A stretch of DNA of 57,396 nucleotides from a virus. This document shows positions 23,227 through 32,024 of the stretch, piece after piece. The first letter of the stretch is position 1; every line of letters begins with the position of its first letter. The notes beneath the pieces were generated by a model. That model was not told the origin of the DNA. It saw only the letters and a program-made list of their open reading frames with translations, and did not search any database. Made by a program: the position numbers and the translations under genes. Location: IMG/VR virus record IMGVR_UViG_3300042391_000568, positions 1-57,396 of that record; one strand, given 5' to 3'.

Positions 23227-23490
23227 TTATTTTATAGCTTCATTTATAGCATTTACATATGCTAATTTAGAACTCAATCCTGTAAACCTTTCAACAATTT
23301 CACCATTTTTTTCTATGATGATTGTTGGAACTGATGTTACATTGTATTTTGTAACTTCTTCGTTGTAATCATCTACATCATAATCTTCAAACTTTACATT
23401 TGAAAATTGTCCTTTAATCTCTGTCATAACCGGTGCTAATGCTCTGCATGGTCCACACCACACTGCACTAAATTTTTTAACTGTTACCAT
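23227..23490 (-). CDS. trxA: Thioredoxin
   Basis: About 87 residues from MVTVKKFSAVWCGPC. The WCGPC redox site, the YDVDDYNEEVTKYNVTSVPT stretch with its cis-Pro, and IIIEKNGEIVERFTG are all typical. A longer start at 23514 has GGAAG upstream, so the N-terminus is uncertain. It would supply reducing power to the ribonucleotide reductase three genes upstream, or act with the polymerase as in T7. It overlaps the PhoH gene by 14 nt or more. Confidence 0.88.
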   Translation of the reverse strand: MVTVKKFSAVWCGPCRALAPVMTEIKGQFSNVKFEDYDVDDYNEEVTKYNVTSVPTIIIEKNGEIVERFTGLSSKLAYVNAINEAIK

Positions 23491-24199
23491 TTTTTTTGTT
23501 TTTAAAATCTTCATATTCTTCCAATAGGGCATCAACTACTGAATGTCTATGATTTACTAATAATGTCTGCGATGCCATCTCTTTTACTTTCTTAGCTACC
23601 CTAAGTAAAAATCCAAATCCACTTTCACCCCTTTGTTTTAAATCTACCTGAGCAGTATCACCACATACTACCATCTTACTTCTAATACCCAGTCTACTTA
23701 CAATCATTTCCATTTGTTCATGAGTGCAGTTCTGAGCTTCATCTACAATTACAAATGAGTCTAAGAAAGTTCTACCTCTCATAAATGCTACCGGCACAAT
23801 TTCAACTTGTCCGTTTGCTAATATCTCATCTATTTTTTCTCTATTATAAAGTAGATAGAAGTTTGAATAAATTGGTTGCATCCAGGGTTCCATCTTTTCT
23901 CTAAGGTCTCCTGGTAGAAATCCAATTTCTTCTTTACTTACTGTCGGTCTTGTAATGATAATTTTACTAACCGTTTTCTTAAATAACATATCCAATGCAA
24001 TTTGACAAGCTAATAGTGTTTTACCACTACCCGCTTTACCACTTAGAATTGTAATTGCGTTATTTAAAATTTTATCTTTTGCCTCTTTTTGTTCCTCATT
24101 CAATTGAATTTGAAACTTAATAGGTCCTTTTTCTTTTTGCTTTTCTTCTCTAATTTTCTCTGTCAATTCTTTGTTTTTTGTTGATTGATTTTCTCCCAT
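23477..24199 (-). CDS. phoH: PhoH-like ATPase
   Basis: A 240-residue PhoH family protein. LSGKAGSGKTLLACQIALD near residue 53 is Walker A, IIITRPTV near 80 and FVIVDEAQNCTHEQM near 150 (Walker B) are family signatures, and VVCGDTAQVDL near 183 follows. The N-terminal 35 residues are highly charged. PhoH proteins are common in large phages and are linked to RNA metabolism, though their role is unclear. The gene overlaps neighbours on both sides. Confidence 0.9.
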   Translation of the reverse strand: MGENQSTKNKELTEKIREEKQKEKGPIKFQIQLNEEQKEAKDKILNNAITILSGKAGSGKTLLACQIALDMLFKKTVSKIIITRPTVSKEEIGFLPGDLREKMEPWMQPIYSNFYLLYNREKIDEILANGQVEIVPVAFMRGRTFLDSFVIVDEAQNCTHEQMEMIVSRLGIRSKMVVCGDTAQVDLKQRGESGFGFLLRVAKKVKEMASQTLLVNHRHSVVDALLEEYEDFKNKKNGNS

Positions 24200-24363
24200 A
24201 ACGAATCTAATTTAGTATTACCTTTTATGTTGGTTGGAATATAAGGACAATGGCGGCACTTATTACCACAGCAATAACCTCTTGCCATATGATACTCTGG
24301 AGTAAAAACCACCTTACCTTGTTCCAAATAGTATAACTTTTCATTTTCTTTATTTAATTTCAT
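24163..24363 (-). CDS. Small Cys-rich protein, DUF5522-like
   Basis: A 66-residue protein with EYHMARGYCCGNKCRHCPYI near residue 25. The CCGxxCRHCPY core matches the DUF5522 family of short bacterial proteins and probably binds a metal. Function unknown. It overlaps the PhoH gene by 37 nt. Confidence 0.65.
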   Translation of the reverse strand: MKLNKENEKLYYLEQGKVVFTPEYHMARGYCCGNKCRHCPYIPTNIKGNTKLDSLWEKINQQKTKN

Positions 24364-24428
24364 CTGTTTGTCCTAATAGGATGATATATCCCATTAATAA
24401 TATTTTGAACTACACTATCATGTACCAT

Positions 24429-26285
24429 TTACTTAACCTCACACGCTCCACCGGCACATGCTAACTCACCACTTAGGTCTGTCATATCTTCGGTTTCAAT
24501 AACTTTAGATAAGTCAACATCACTTAATGTTTTTAATAGTTCTTCATATCTTTCTTTTGTACAATCTTCAAATGGTGCTTGAATATAAGTTCCACCATCG
24601 TAAGGTAATACCGAAAGTCCATTATAGAACTCTTTGTTTTCCCACATCCATTCACCAACTGCTTTCCACTCATGCTCTCTAATAGATATTGTTGCAGATA
24701 CATTATGAGAATTATTTCCACTTCTATGTCCAGGTTTAATCCACTCACCATGTACTTTTTTAACTCTTTCTAATAATTGAATTGGAGATTCAGTTCTAAA
24801 AATTGCAGTATCAGGTGCCTTTTGTGGAATACCTATTACTGCAGTATCATGTGGTCTGAAATATTCATCTTCAATTAATTCAGGATGATTGATTAATAAG
24901 TGTGAATACATTGATTCATTCTTACCAACTCTTACTCTACGAATGTAATAATCATTATGCCATGCGTGAATACCACTACTTGTTCCTAATGTTAATGATG
25001 TTGTTCCGGCAGGTTTAACAGTTGTAGTTCTTGCTGAAACATTTATTTTTAATATTTCTGCTACCCTTCTATTTTCTGTCTTAACCACTTTTGCAGATTC
25101 TTTCATATCCAATTTCAAAACTGCACCACTACCAATACCAGTCATAGATACACCAATCAATGCATCCTTTTCGGTTGTTCTCTGCCAAATTGGGCGAAGG
25201 TAATGGAAATCAGTATACCCTGCTTGCAATGTTCCAATGAATGATGCTGCCTTTACTCTTGCATTTAAATCATCCTGGTCAACTACATCACTTACATTCA
25301 CTTCACATAAGTTACAGAATTGGAAAGGTCTTAATGCAATCTCACAACATGGATTAGTTCCCCAATCTTTGTCATTTGATAAGTAGATACCAGGCTCACC
25401 TGCTCCACTTGCTTCAATTCTTTTCCACAAATCCATAAAGTAATCCTTTGTGATTTTGTGTCTCATTAATACCGCTGAGTTATTTGCTCTACCTCTTTGT
25501 GGATTTGTTTCCCACCATGCTCCACTCTTACAACTAATCATTTGCTCATCACTCGCTGAGAATAAACAAATTAATGCTGCTCTACGGATACCACCTGCTA
25601 ATACTGCATCTGCAATATGGCAAACAATATCATGTACTTCAATTGGTTTTAATTTCTCACCATCTTTTTTAGCATCAAAGATACCTTCAATTTTAATCAA
25701 ACATTCTTTTAGGGGTTGAGGTCCTGGTGCTTTACCACCACTTGTAATTAATCGTGCACCCTTAGCTCTAATATCTCTAAAATCAAATACTGGCTTTGAA
25801 CCACCGAAGAAATATGATTTTACTAATACTGAAATTGAATCTGCCCATCCTTCAATAGAATCTCCAATAAGGAATCTTCGTGTCTTATCTGCATTTGGTT
25901 TTCTAATTTCAGGTAATGCATCAACATGATGTGATTGTACTGAATATCCTACACCGGTTCCACCTAAAAGTAAGAACATAATTTCAGAAAATACTCTCCA
26001 ATCATCAATCGGCGCGAATGCACAATTGTAAATTCTATTTGGACTAATTTCAATTGGTTTACCTGCGAATTGCATTGAACGCATTGAAGGTAAAACTTTC
26101 TTATCATAAACGAACTTATAGTTCTCTCTGATTTCTTCTTCTAATTGTGGATATGTTTTTATATGCATATCCATATTTCTTGTAACCAACTCTTGCCACG
26201 TCTCTCTTCTTTTTAATTCTGGCTTATATTTTGCGTACTTCATGTACACCGTAATTTCTGATAGGATTCTTGTCGAAATGTCCAT
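24429..26285 (-). CDS. nrdJ: Ribonucleotide reductase, B12-dependent class II (NrdJ-like)
   Basis: A 618-residue protein related to monomeric adenosylcobalamin-dependent ribonucleoside-triphosphate reductase. Evidence: IYNCAFAPIDDWRVFSEIMF near 82 (first active-site Cys), LLGGTGVGYSV, GDSIEGWADSI, RAKGARLITSGGKAPGPQPL, AGGIRRAALICLF, NPCCEIALRPFQFCNLCEVN near 310 (radical Cys, Asn and Glu), and a C-terminal CAGGACEVK Cys pair for re-reduction. About 120 residues shorter than the Lactobacillus enzyme. It makes dNTPs independently of oxygen but needs host cobalamin. Thioredoxin lies nearby. Confidence 0.9.
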   Translation of the reverse strand: MDISTRILSEITVYMKYAKYKPELKRRETWQELVTRNMDMHIKTYPQLEEEIRENYKFVYDKKVLPSMRSMQFAGKPIEISPNRIYNCAFAPIDDWRVFSEIMFLLLGGTGVGYSVQSHHVDALPEIRKPNADKTRRFLIGDSIEGWADSISVLVKSYFFGGSKPVFDFRDIRAKGARLITSGGKAPGPQPLKECLIKIEGIFDAKKDGEKLKPIEVHDIVCHIADAVLAGGIRRAALICLFSASDEQMISCKSGAWWETNPQRGRANNSAVLMRHKITKDYFMDLWKRIEASGAGEPGIYLSNDKDWGTNPCCEIALRPFQFCNLCEVNVSDVVDQDDLNARVKAASFIGTLQAGYTDFHYLRPIWQRTTEKDALIGVSMTGIGSGAVLKLDMKESAKVVKTENRRVAEILKINVSARTTTVKPAGTTSLTLGTSSGIHAWHNDYYIRRVRVGKNESMYSHLLINHPELIEDEYFRPHDTAVIGIPQKAPDTAIFRTESPIQLLERVKKVHGEWIKPGHRSGNNSHNVSATISIREHEWKAVGEWMWENKEFYNGLSVLPYDGGTYIQAPFEDCTKERYEELLKTLSDVDLSKVIETEDMTDLSGELACAGGACEVK

Positions 26286-26443
26286 TGTTTTTTTGTATTT
26301 TTTGTAAGATTAATAAATAAAACTTTTTTCAATAAAAGTATAAAATGTACCAATAACTATTAGTATATTTGTATATAGATACGACTTTTGAAAGAAAAAA
26401 ACCCACTTTTTTTAAGTTTTTTTTTCCACAAGTTATATACTTA

Positions 26444-27802
26444 TTAACCCATATTTTCTATATATTTTTTGTGTAAAAGTTTCTTTTCTAAGTTACCACC
26501 ATTACTAGATTCTTTTTGTGTCATTACTCCATCTGCTGATAATGGTTCAAACACATCTATTTGCCCAATCATAGTATCCATTTTAGCCGGGAAAGTTAAA
26601 CCATCTGCTCCAAATCTATTTTTCATAACATGGAATCGTGCTGTATTACTTAACTTATCTTTTGCTTTTCTACTTACACTCATAATGAAATCTGATGTCA
26701 TTACTTTTGCATAAGAATCTGCGATTGAATCAGCTTGGATAACTTCAAAATCAATAGCTGAACGATTGGTTTGTGATGCTGTCCAAATTGGCACACCTAA
26801 CTCACCACTCAATCCTCTGATTTCTTCATATACACCACCCAATTCTGCATAGGTACTATCTCGTTTGTTTACAGGTTTTAACAAATCAGCATAATCAATA
26901 ATAATTAAATCCGGTTTGAAGCCGAATCCTTTGTACTTATCTAAATGTGCTTTAATTGTTTTTGTACTTGCCCCTCTCGGTGGATAATACTTAACCATCA
27001 AATTTGCTTTGTGGTTTTTAAGTTTAGCTACTACTTCATCTTTCCTATCTTTCAATTCGTTAGATGGAATACCAGTCATAATAGTATCATATCTTGTACC
27101 TGCATAGATTTCTGATAATTCTAGTGTATAATGCATTACATTGTAACCTTGCCTTACGGCATCGGCTGCTATCTTACATAATACCCAAGTCTTACCAACT
27201 CCACTCGGTGCTACAATTACTCCCAATTCACCTGGTCCTAATCCACCATCCATTAAATCATTGATAGGTTTCCATCCGGTAGGTACTGAACTTCTTTTAG
27301 TTTCTTCCATCCTCATTGCAATATCCTTATAGTAATCATGTCCTAAATTGTTTTCCATTCCCGCTTTTAATGCGTTCTGAACTACAACTCCTATCTCGTC
27401 CCAACTCTTTTCGGATTTGATTAGGTCTACTGATTGAAATATTGCGGCTTTTAACTTCTGAAACTTTGAGAATTTAATATATTCGGTTTTTACAAACTCC
27501 ATATCTTCACTACCGAATACATCATAGATTTGTTTTATCCTTTCTATGATTTGTTTCTTTTGAGAATCAGTTCCTAATGATGCCAACTTAACTTTAAATA
27601 CGTCTAATGTTGGTGCGGCGAATTGTTTACTTTGATAATCTAATATCGCTTCTACAATCCACTTATCTTGCTCACTCTCAAAATAATCTTTGTTTGTAAT
27701 TTCAGAAACTTGATTAAGAAAAGGTAAATCCGATAATAATGCAGCTATGACTTTAGATTGGTATGATTCACCAAATTTTTCTAATGTATCTACTGCGTTC
27801 AT
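26444..27802 (-). CDS. 41: Replicative DNA helicase, DnaB/gp41-like
   Basis: A 452-residue RecA-fold helicase. GELGVIVAPSGVGKTWVLCK near residue 190 is Walker A, YTLELSEIYAGTRYD follows, DLIIIDYADLLKP near 293 is Walker B, and WTASQTNRSAID near 335 fits motif H3. The N-terminal 130 residues resemble the helical DnaB domain. Length equals T4 gp41 (about 475). No gp61-type primase was seen in the window. Its ATG overlaps the stop of the 51-residue gene in a TAATG arrangement. The spacer after it (26286-26443) holds no clear signal. Confidence 0.9.
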   Translation of the reverse strand: MNAVDTLEKFGESYQSKVIAALLSDLPFLNQVSEITNKDYFESEQDKWIVEAILDYQSKQFAAPTLDVFKVKLASLGTDSQKKQIIERIKQIYDVFGSEDMEFVKTEYIKFSKFQKLKAAIFQSVDLIKSEKSWDEIGVVVQNALKAGMENNLGHDYYKDIAMRMEETKRSSVPTGWKPINDLMDGGLGPGELGVIVAPSGVGKTWVLCKIAADAVRQGYNVMHYTLELSEIYAGTRYDTIMTGIPSNELKDRKDEVVAKLKNHKANLMVKYYPPRGASTKTIKAHLDKYKGFGFKPDLIIIDYADLLKPVNKRDSTYAELGGVYEEIRGLSGELGVPIWTASQTNRSAIDFEVIQADSIADSYAKVMTSDFIMSVSRKAKDKLSNTARFHVMKNRFGADGLTFPAKMDTMIGQIDVFEPLSADGVMTQKESSNGGNLEKKLLHKKYIENMG

Positions 27803-27957
27803 TATTTACTTTCTTTTTCTTTTGTTTCTTTCTTAGGATTCTTATATTCTTTCCACTCTGATTTAGGAATAAATTTCCATTCACTCGTTGCGTTGTAAGC
27901 ATCTTTATCACTTACTCTAATAATGTTTGCTGTTTTGTTGCTTTTAAGACACTTCAT
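27802..27957 (-). CDS. Small basic protein, 51 residues
   Basis: ATG at 27957 is preceded by a strong GGAGG site. The product MKCLKSNKTANIIRVSDKDA... ends with a Lys/Glu-rich tail. Its stop overlaps the helicase start (TAATG), so it is translationally coupled to gp41. Position between RNase H and helicase suggests a replication accessory, but no family is recognised. Confidence 0.6.
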   Translation of the reverse strand: MKCLKSNKTANIIRVSDKDAYNATSEWKFIPKSEWKEYKNPKKETKEKESK

Positions 27958-27988
27958 AGGTTGTTTCCTCCATGTTTGTTTTTAATTG

Positions 27989-29017
27989 TTATTTATGTAA
28001 TTTTGCGAAAGTAGTTTGAATCCAGCTATTAACATCACCAAATGAATTAATAACTTTCATTCCCATTGCTTTCTTTATGAATCCTAATTTATCCAATTTT
28101 GCTGAATTATCCAAATATTTTTGGTTAATTGTTAGTTTTTTATTGGTTGGTATTTCCGGATCTGATAATTGCATAAGTTTATAGTTCCTTTCAATTATCT
28201 TTTTACCATCTAAAATCTTATCATAGAATTTATTTTCACTCTTGCGATTTTCACATAGAATAAACATATCATCTATTGTAATTTCTTTTTCTTCCACCAC
28301 CTCAGGGAATCTCTTAATAATAGTTTTAAGACCACACCCAGCAATACCATCAATGTTATCGGACTTATCACCATCAAGAGTACGATAAACCATAAAGTTT
28401 GCAGGATGAACACCATACTCTGATACAACAAGGTTGGTATCGTATAATTTTTTCTTTGTAGGCGAATAAACTTTAACTCTTTCATTTACTAATTGTAGGA
28501 AATCTTTATCAGCACTCATAATAACTGCTGATTCATCCTCTTTTAAAAGTTGTGATGCAATATAGCCCATAACATCATCTGCTTCAATACTATCATATAG
28601 CATAATTTCCACAGGTAGATACTCTAGGAGTTCGATTAACCCAATCATTTGTCGTTTCATAGATACACCTTCTTCTTCTTTGTTCATCAAATCTGAGTAT
28701 GCTCTATTCACTCTAAAACGATTGTTACCTCGATTCTCTTTATAACCACTATATAAATCCTTTCTACTTTTAGAACCACCCTTACCATCGAATACAATTA
28801 TACAACGAGTTGCATTATATTCTCTGATAGCATAACCGATACCTTTTAATGTACCTACTATACCGCCAATGTGGTCACCATTATCATCCATTGTAGGATT
28901 TACCGTCCAGCTTCGTATAAAAGTATTAAGACCATCAACAATTAATACTTTTTCTTTTCCTAATTGCTGATAGTCTTTTTCTACTTCGTTTAGTAACTTT
29001 TTATATGTTTCGTTCAT
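27989..29017 (-). CDS. rnh: 5'-3' exonuclease/RNase H (T4 Rnh-like, FEN family)
   Basis: A 342-residue FEN-type nuclease. Metal-binding acidic motifs are visible: LIVDGLNTFIRSW near residue 25, IIVFDGKGGSKSRK near 72, SIEADDVMGYIASQL near 142 and IMSADKDFLQLV near 162, then DGDKSDNIDGIAGCG (helix-hairpin-helix region) near 210. T4 RNase H (305 residues) removes RNA primers from Okazaki fragments. The context with gp41, UvsX and gp32 homologues supports that role. Confidence 0.88.
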   Translation of the reverse strand: MNETYKKLLNEVEKDYQQLGKEKVLIVDGLNTFIRSWTVNPTMDDNGDHIGGIVGTLKGIGYAIREYNATRCIIVFDGKGGSKSRKDLYSGYKENRGNNRFRVNRAYSDLMNKEEEGVSMKRQMIGLIELLEYLPVEIMLYDSIEADDVMGYIASQLLKEDESAVIMSADKDFLQLVNERVKVYSPTKKKLYDTNLVVSEYGVHPANFMVYRTLDGDKSDNIDGIAGCGLKTIIKRFPEVVEEKEITIDDMFILCENRKSENKFYDKILDGKKIIERNYKLMQLSDPEIPTNKKLTINQKYLDNSAKLDKLGFIKKAMGMKVINSFGDVNSWIQTTFAKLHK

Positions 29018-29039
29018 AAACCTTTATTTGTTTGTAACC

Positions 29040-30161
29040 TTATTCGGTATCTATATCCGGTTCAGGCTCTTGCCCTCCGTTATCATATGTAATTTCATCC
29101 GGATCGATTCCTTCTTTTTTATATTGTAAGATTGTTGATTCACAAATCTTTCTATAAATTTGGTCTCTTAATTCATCCCTAACTCCCATCATCTGAATAA
29201 AATCTTTGGATTGGAATTTGATAACTTCACCAGTATCAGTATCAATGTATTCGTACCATGCCCCACCTTGCTTAACTAATTTATTATCTTTCATCACCTT
29301 TAACCATCCACCAAAATTATCAATACCTCTATCAAAGAATATATCGAAATCTGCTGAACGTAATGGTGGTCCTAATCTATTCTTAATAACCTGTGCTCTT
29401 ACTTTGATACCAACGATTCTCTCACCTGCTTTAATCTGTCCCATATTCTTTAAACGAATACGAACCGAAGCGTGGAATGCTAATGCTTTACCACCCGATG
29501 TAGTCCAAGGGTCACCAAACATCACACCTAATTTTTGCCTAAGTTGATTAGTAAATACAACGGAGATTCTTTGTCTACCAATTACATTTGTAATCTTTCT
29601 CATTGCTTTTGAAATGATAATTGCCTTATCAGTTGCGTAACCATCTTTATCATAATCAGCATCCATCTCCTTTTTAGTTGATGCTGCTGCTACTGAATCG
29701 ACTACGATTGTAACTAATCTATCCTTATCACCTTTACGAACTTGTTCAATGATTGTATCAATTGTTTCAAATATATCTTCAACTGTGTCTACTGAAACGT
29801 ATAATAGTTTAGAAACATCTACTCCAATTGCATCAAAGAACTCTCTACTTACCGCAGTTTCAGTATCAATCAATACTGCTACCCCACCTTGTCTTTGTGT
29901 TTCAGCCAACACGTGTGCTGATAAAAGTGATTTACCACTTTGTTCTAAACCGGTGATTTCGGTAATTCTTCCTACGGGTAATCCCCCATAAGGTCTGTTC
30001 GAAATTGCTACGTCTAACATTGCTGTTCCAGTGGAAACCCAACCTGGTACATTGGTTGGGGCTCCATCGGAATCATCATCCAAGAAGAAAGCTACCTTTT
30101 GGTCTTTCCACTTTTTGTTAAGACTATCAGCAATTTGATTTGCTAAGTCTACTTTTGCCAT
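29040..30161 (-). CDS. uvsX: Recombinase, UvsX/RecA family
   Basis: A 373-residue protein with GRITEITGLEQSGKSLLSAH (Walker A, near residue 68), TIVVDSVAAASTKKEMD (Walker B, near 150), VFTNQLRQKLGVMFGDPWTT (L2 region) and an acidic tail ending PEPDIDTE. It catalyses strand exchange for recombination-dependent replication in T4-like phages. Length is close to T4 UvsX (391). It lies 5 nt from the gp32 homologue, its usual partner. Confidence 0.92.
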   Translation of the reverse strand: MAKVDLANQIADSLNKKWKDQKVAFFLDDDSDGAPTNVPGWVSTGTAMLDVAISNRPYGGLPVGRITEITGLEQSGKSLLSAHVLAETQRQGGVAVLIDTETAVSREFFDAIGVDVSKLLYVSVDTVEDIFETIDTIIEQVRKGDKDRLVTIVVDSVAAASTKKEMDADYDKDGYATDKAIIISKAMRKITNVIGRQRISVVFTNQLRQKLGVMFGDPWTTSGGKALAFHASVRIRLKNMGQIKAGERIVGIKVRAQVIKNRLGPPLRSADFDIFFDRGIDNFGGWLKVMKDNKLVKQGGAWYEYIDTDTGEVIKFQSKDFIQMMGVRDELRDQIYRKICESTILQYKKEGIDPDEITYDNGGQEPEPDIDTE

Positions 30162-30166
30162 AAAAA

Positions 30167-31027
30167 TTATGAATTAAATAAGTCATCAAATGCTGCTGCC
30201 ACATCCACTTTTGGTGCCGGGGCTGCTGTCTCGTCATCATCCCAAGGTAAATCATTAACTAATCCACTTCCACCGATTTCAGGTGCAGCATCTTTAGTTA
30301 CTAATTGTTCTTCAACTTTTTTTGGTTGAGGTGCTAATGTTTGTTGAGAAACAGAAGGAGTTGGATTTTCTTCTTCAAGCACTGCCGTTGGGTTTAACCA
30401 ATTCTCTAATACCGTCTTTAATTCTGCATAAGATAATTCTGAATAGATATCAGTAATATCAGTTTGCTCATCTAACAATTTAGTTGCGATTGTAGAATTG
30501 TCATGTAATAAAGATACATTTGGTTTTACTCTGATTCTGGTTTCAGGATATGTTTTACCTGCTTCCTCTACAATTTCAATAACAATATCTCTACCATTTG
30601 TTTCATCGGTAATATCACCGTAATCAGGATCAGCTACGATAGCTAAAATCTCTTGATACACAGTCTTACCAAATCCCCAAAATTTAACACCTTCGTTTTC
30701 TTGACCTCTGATTACCACAGGTGCGAAAGTTCTTAATTTAGGCTCCATTTTCTTACCCGCTTTCCAATTCTCAGTATCACCTAATTTCTTAAGTTTTTCT
30801 GCGAACTCTAAAATTGGGTCAGGTCTTCCAAAGGAAGCTGGACTCAAATAAGTTTTGTTGTTAATGTTGTAGTGAAATAATAATTCAATGAAAGGATTTT
30901 CCTTATTGAATTTGTAAGGTACGATACGAACTTGGTATTTACCAGGTTTGGTTTTCCACAATGAGTCCGTTTTCTTCGAAGTGTTTTGCAACGAATTAAG
31001 ACGTTGCTTGATTGCATTAATGTTCAT
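30167..31027 (-). CDS. 32: Single-stranded DNA-binding protein, gp32-like, zinc-less
   Basis: A 286-residue gp32-type protein. The N-terminal AIKQRLNSLQNTSKK is a basic cooperativity region, then KPGKYQVRIVPYKFNKENPF and an OB-fold core to about residue 195. A Gln/Pro-rich linker follows, and an acidic tail (LPWDDDE, AFDDLFNS) would bind partner proteins. There is no Cys at all, so the zinc ribbon of T4 gp32 is absent, as in some T4-like relatives. It has its own promoter and a structured leader suggestive of autoregulation. Confidence 0.85.
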   Translation of the reverse strand: MNINAIKQRLNSLQNTSKKTDSLWKTKPGKYQVRIVPYKFNKENPFIELLFHYNINNKTYLSPASFGRPDPILEFAEKLKKLGDTENWKAGKKMEPKLRTFAPVVIRGQENEGVKFWGFGKTVYQEILAIVADPDYGDITDETNGRDIVIEIVEEAGKTYPETRIRVKPNVSLLHDNSTIATKLLDEQTDITDIYSELSYAELKTVLENWLNPTAVLEEENPTPSVSQQTLAPQPKKVEEQLVTKDAAPEIGGSGLVNDLPWDDDETAAPAPKVDVAAAFDDLFNS

Positions 31028-31123
31028 GCTGTTTTGTTTTTAAGTTTTAAAAATTTGTTTTTAAGTTTTAAGATTATCGCGATTTAATCTCACGTATAAA
31101 TATCGATTTTCTTAATTCCTATA
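31028..31123 (-). promoter_or_regulatory. gp32 mRNA leader, candidate autoregulatory operator
   Basis: The ~96-nt leader has a hairpin AGATTA/TAATCT (31071-31090) followed by two direct copies of an AT-rich TTAAAACTTAAAAACAAA unit (within 31032-31071) up to the start codon. T4 gp32 represses its own translation by binding a pseudoknot and then an unstructured A/U repeat leader, so the layout is similar. Confidence 0.45.
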
Positions 31124-31126
31124 CAA

Positions 31127-31158
31127 TAAAGATACGATAATTTTTTGAAACTACCAAA
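31127..31158 (-). promoter_or_regulatory. Early-type promoter for the gp32 operon
   Basis: TTTGGTAG, 16 nt, TATCTTTA on the minus strand. The -33 box begins right after the stop codon at 31159. Confidence 0.75.
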
Positions 31159-31389
31159 TTATTTAGAGAGTAATTTTATCCTTCTTTCGAGGTAAAAAAC
31201 TGCTTTCTTCAAATCCTCTAGTTCCTTTGCTGGGTCCTTCTTTCCGGCCCTTGCTATGTATTTTGCTACATTGAATAGGTATGCATCTTTGTCTAATCCC
31301 CATGCTTCACATACTTTAATTACTTCATATGGGTTATCGATACCACCATAATATGCTGGTCCGTTTACTGCTTCTTTTATATCCGACAT
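31159..31389 (-). CDS. DUF3310-family protein
   Basis: A 76-residue protein matching the DUF3310 pattern common in phages: YYGGIDNPYEVIKVCEAWGL, then NVAKYIARAGKKDPAKELED and KKAVFYLERRIKLL. The family is small and helical. Some members lie next to nucleotide-metabolism genes; the biochemical role is not established. It lies 5 nt downstream of the DUF2061 gene. Confidence 0.78.
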   Translation of the reverse strand: MSDIKEAVNGPAYYGGIDNPYEVIKVCEAWGLDKDAYLFNVAKYIARAGKKDPAKELEDLKKAVFYLERRIKLLSK

Positions 31390-31394
31390 ATAAC

Positions 31395-31604
31395 TTATTT
31401 TTTTAAACCGTACTTAATCCATTTATACCAAACTCTTTCATGTAGATAATACTGAATAGGTTTGTAAATCAATTCTGCTACCCCAAATGCGGCACCTACT
31501 TTAATTGAACCACTTATCAACCACATTAATAAGAAACCAATTAACGTACTTACAATTCGATATGAGATAGTTTTTGCAATGTGTCTCTTTCTTTCTACTA
31601 CCAT
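31395..31604 (-). CDS. DUF2061-family small membrane protein
   Basis: A 69-residue protein with HIAKTISYRIVSTLIGFLLM, a hydrophobic core (LMWLISGSIKVGAAFGVAEL) and KPIQYYLHERVWYKW. This order matches DUF2061, a two-helix membrane family with a conserved HERxW end, known next to sulfate-assimilation genes in bacteria. That is notable because an APS-kinase-like gene lies two genes upstream. Function unknown. Confidence 0.75.
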   Translation of the reverse strand: MVVERKRHIAKTISYRIVSTLIGFLLMWLISGSIKVGAAFGVAELIYKPIQYYLHERVWYKWIKYGLKK

Positions 31605-31987
31605 TACTTATCTGCTTCTATGTTGTATACAATTTCATCACCATTTGTATCTATGTATTTATTTCTAATTGCAGTACCACTTATTTCTTCAATTTCTTTT
31701 GGTGGTTCATGATAGATAACGTTATACCCAACTGCTCTACCATAGTTTACACTTTCAATATCTGGTATGATTGATAATAAAATCTTATCAAAATTATTTG
31801 TAAAGAATGGTTCGGTTGATAATTCTTTTAAAACCTGTTGTGCGGTTTTAGGATTATTCTCATCTAATGGAACATCTCTAATTGCCACCCAAACATTTTT
31901 ACCTTTTTCTAACTGCTGATTAATTAACCACTCATGTCCTTTGTGCCACGTTTGCCATCTTCCGATGAATAATGCGTATTTTTTCAT
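31604..31987 (-). CDS. Nucleotidyltransferase, NMNAT-like (HxGH family)
   Basis: A 127-residue cytidylyltransferase-fold protein. FIGRWQTWHKGHEWLINQ carries the HxGH nucleotide site near residue 16, and EISGTAIRNKYIDTNG near 107 matches the ISxTxxR signature. It adenylylates or cytidylylates a small phosphate compound; NMN to NAD is one possibility, phosphopantetheine another. It shares one base with the DUF2061 gene. The promoter at 31993 would place it at the head of a transcript with almost no leader. Confidence 0.75.
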   Translation of the reverse strand: MKKYALFIGRWQTWHKGHEWLINQQLEKGKNVWVAIRDVPLDENNPKTAQQVLKELSTEPFFTNNFDKILLSIIPDIESVNYGRAVGYNVIYHEPPKEIEEISGTAIRNKYIDTNGDEIVYNIEADK

Positions 31988-31992
31988 ATACT

Positions 31993-32024
31993 CTAATATA
32001 CAATTTATTTATTAAATTCCCAAA
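31993..32024 (-). promoter_or_regulatory. Probable early-type promoter
   Basis: TTTGGGAA, 16 nt, TATATTAG on the minus strand, with the -7 box ending 5 nt before the NMNAT-like ATG. Weaker match than others. Confidence 0.5.

Noticed and set aside
26341-26443. Promoter upstream of the ribonucleotide reductase
   Set aside because: A TATCTATA box is present but the -33 position reads TGGGTTTT, a poor match, so I did not list it as a promoter.
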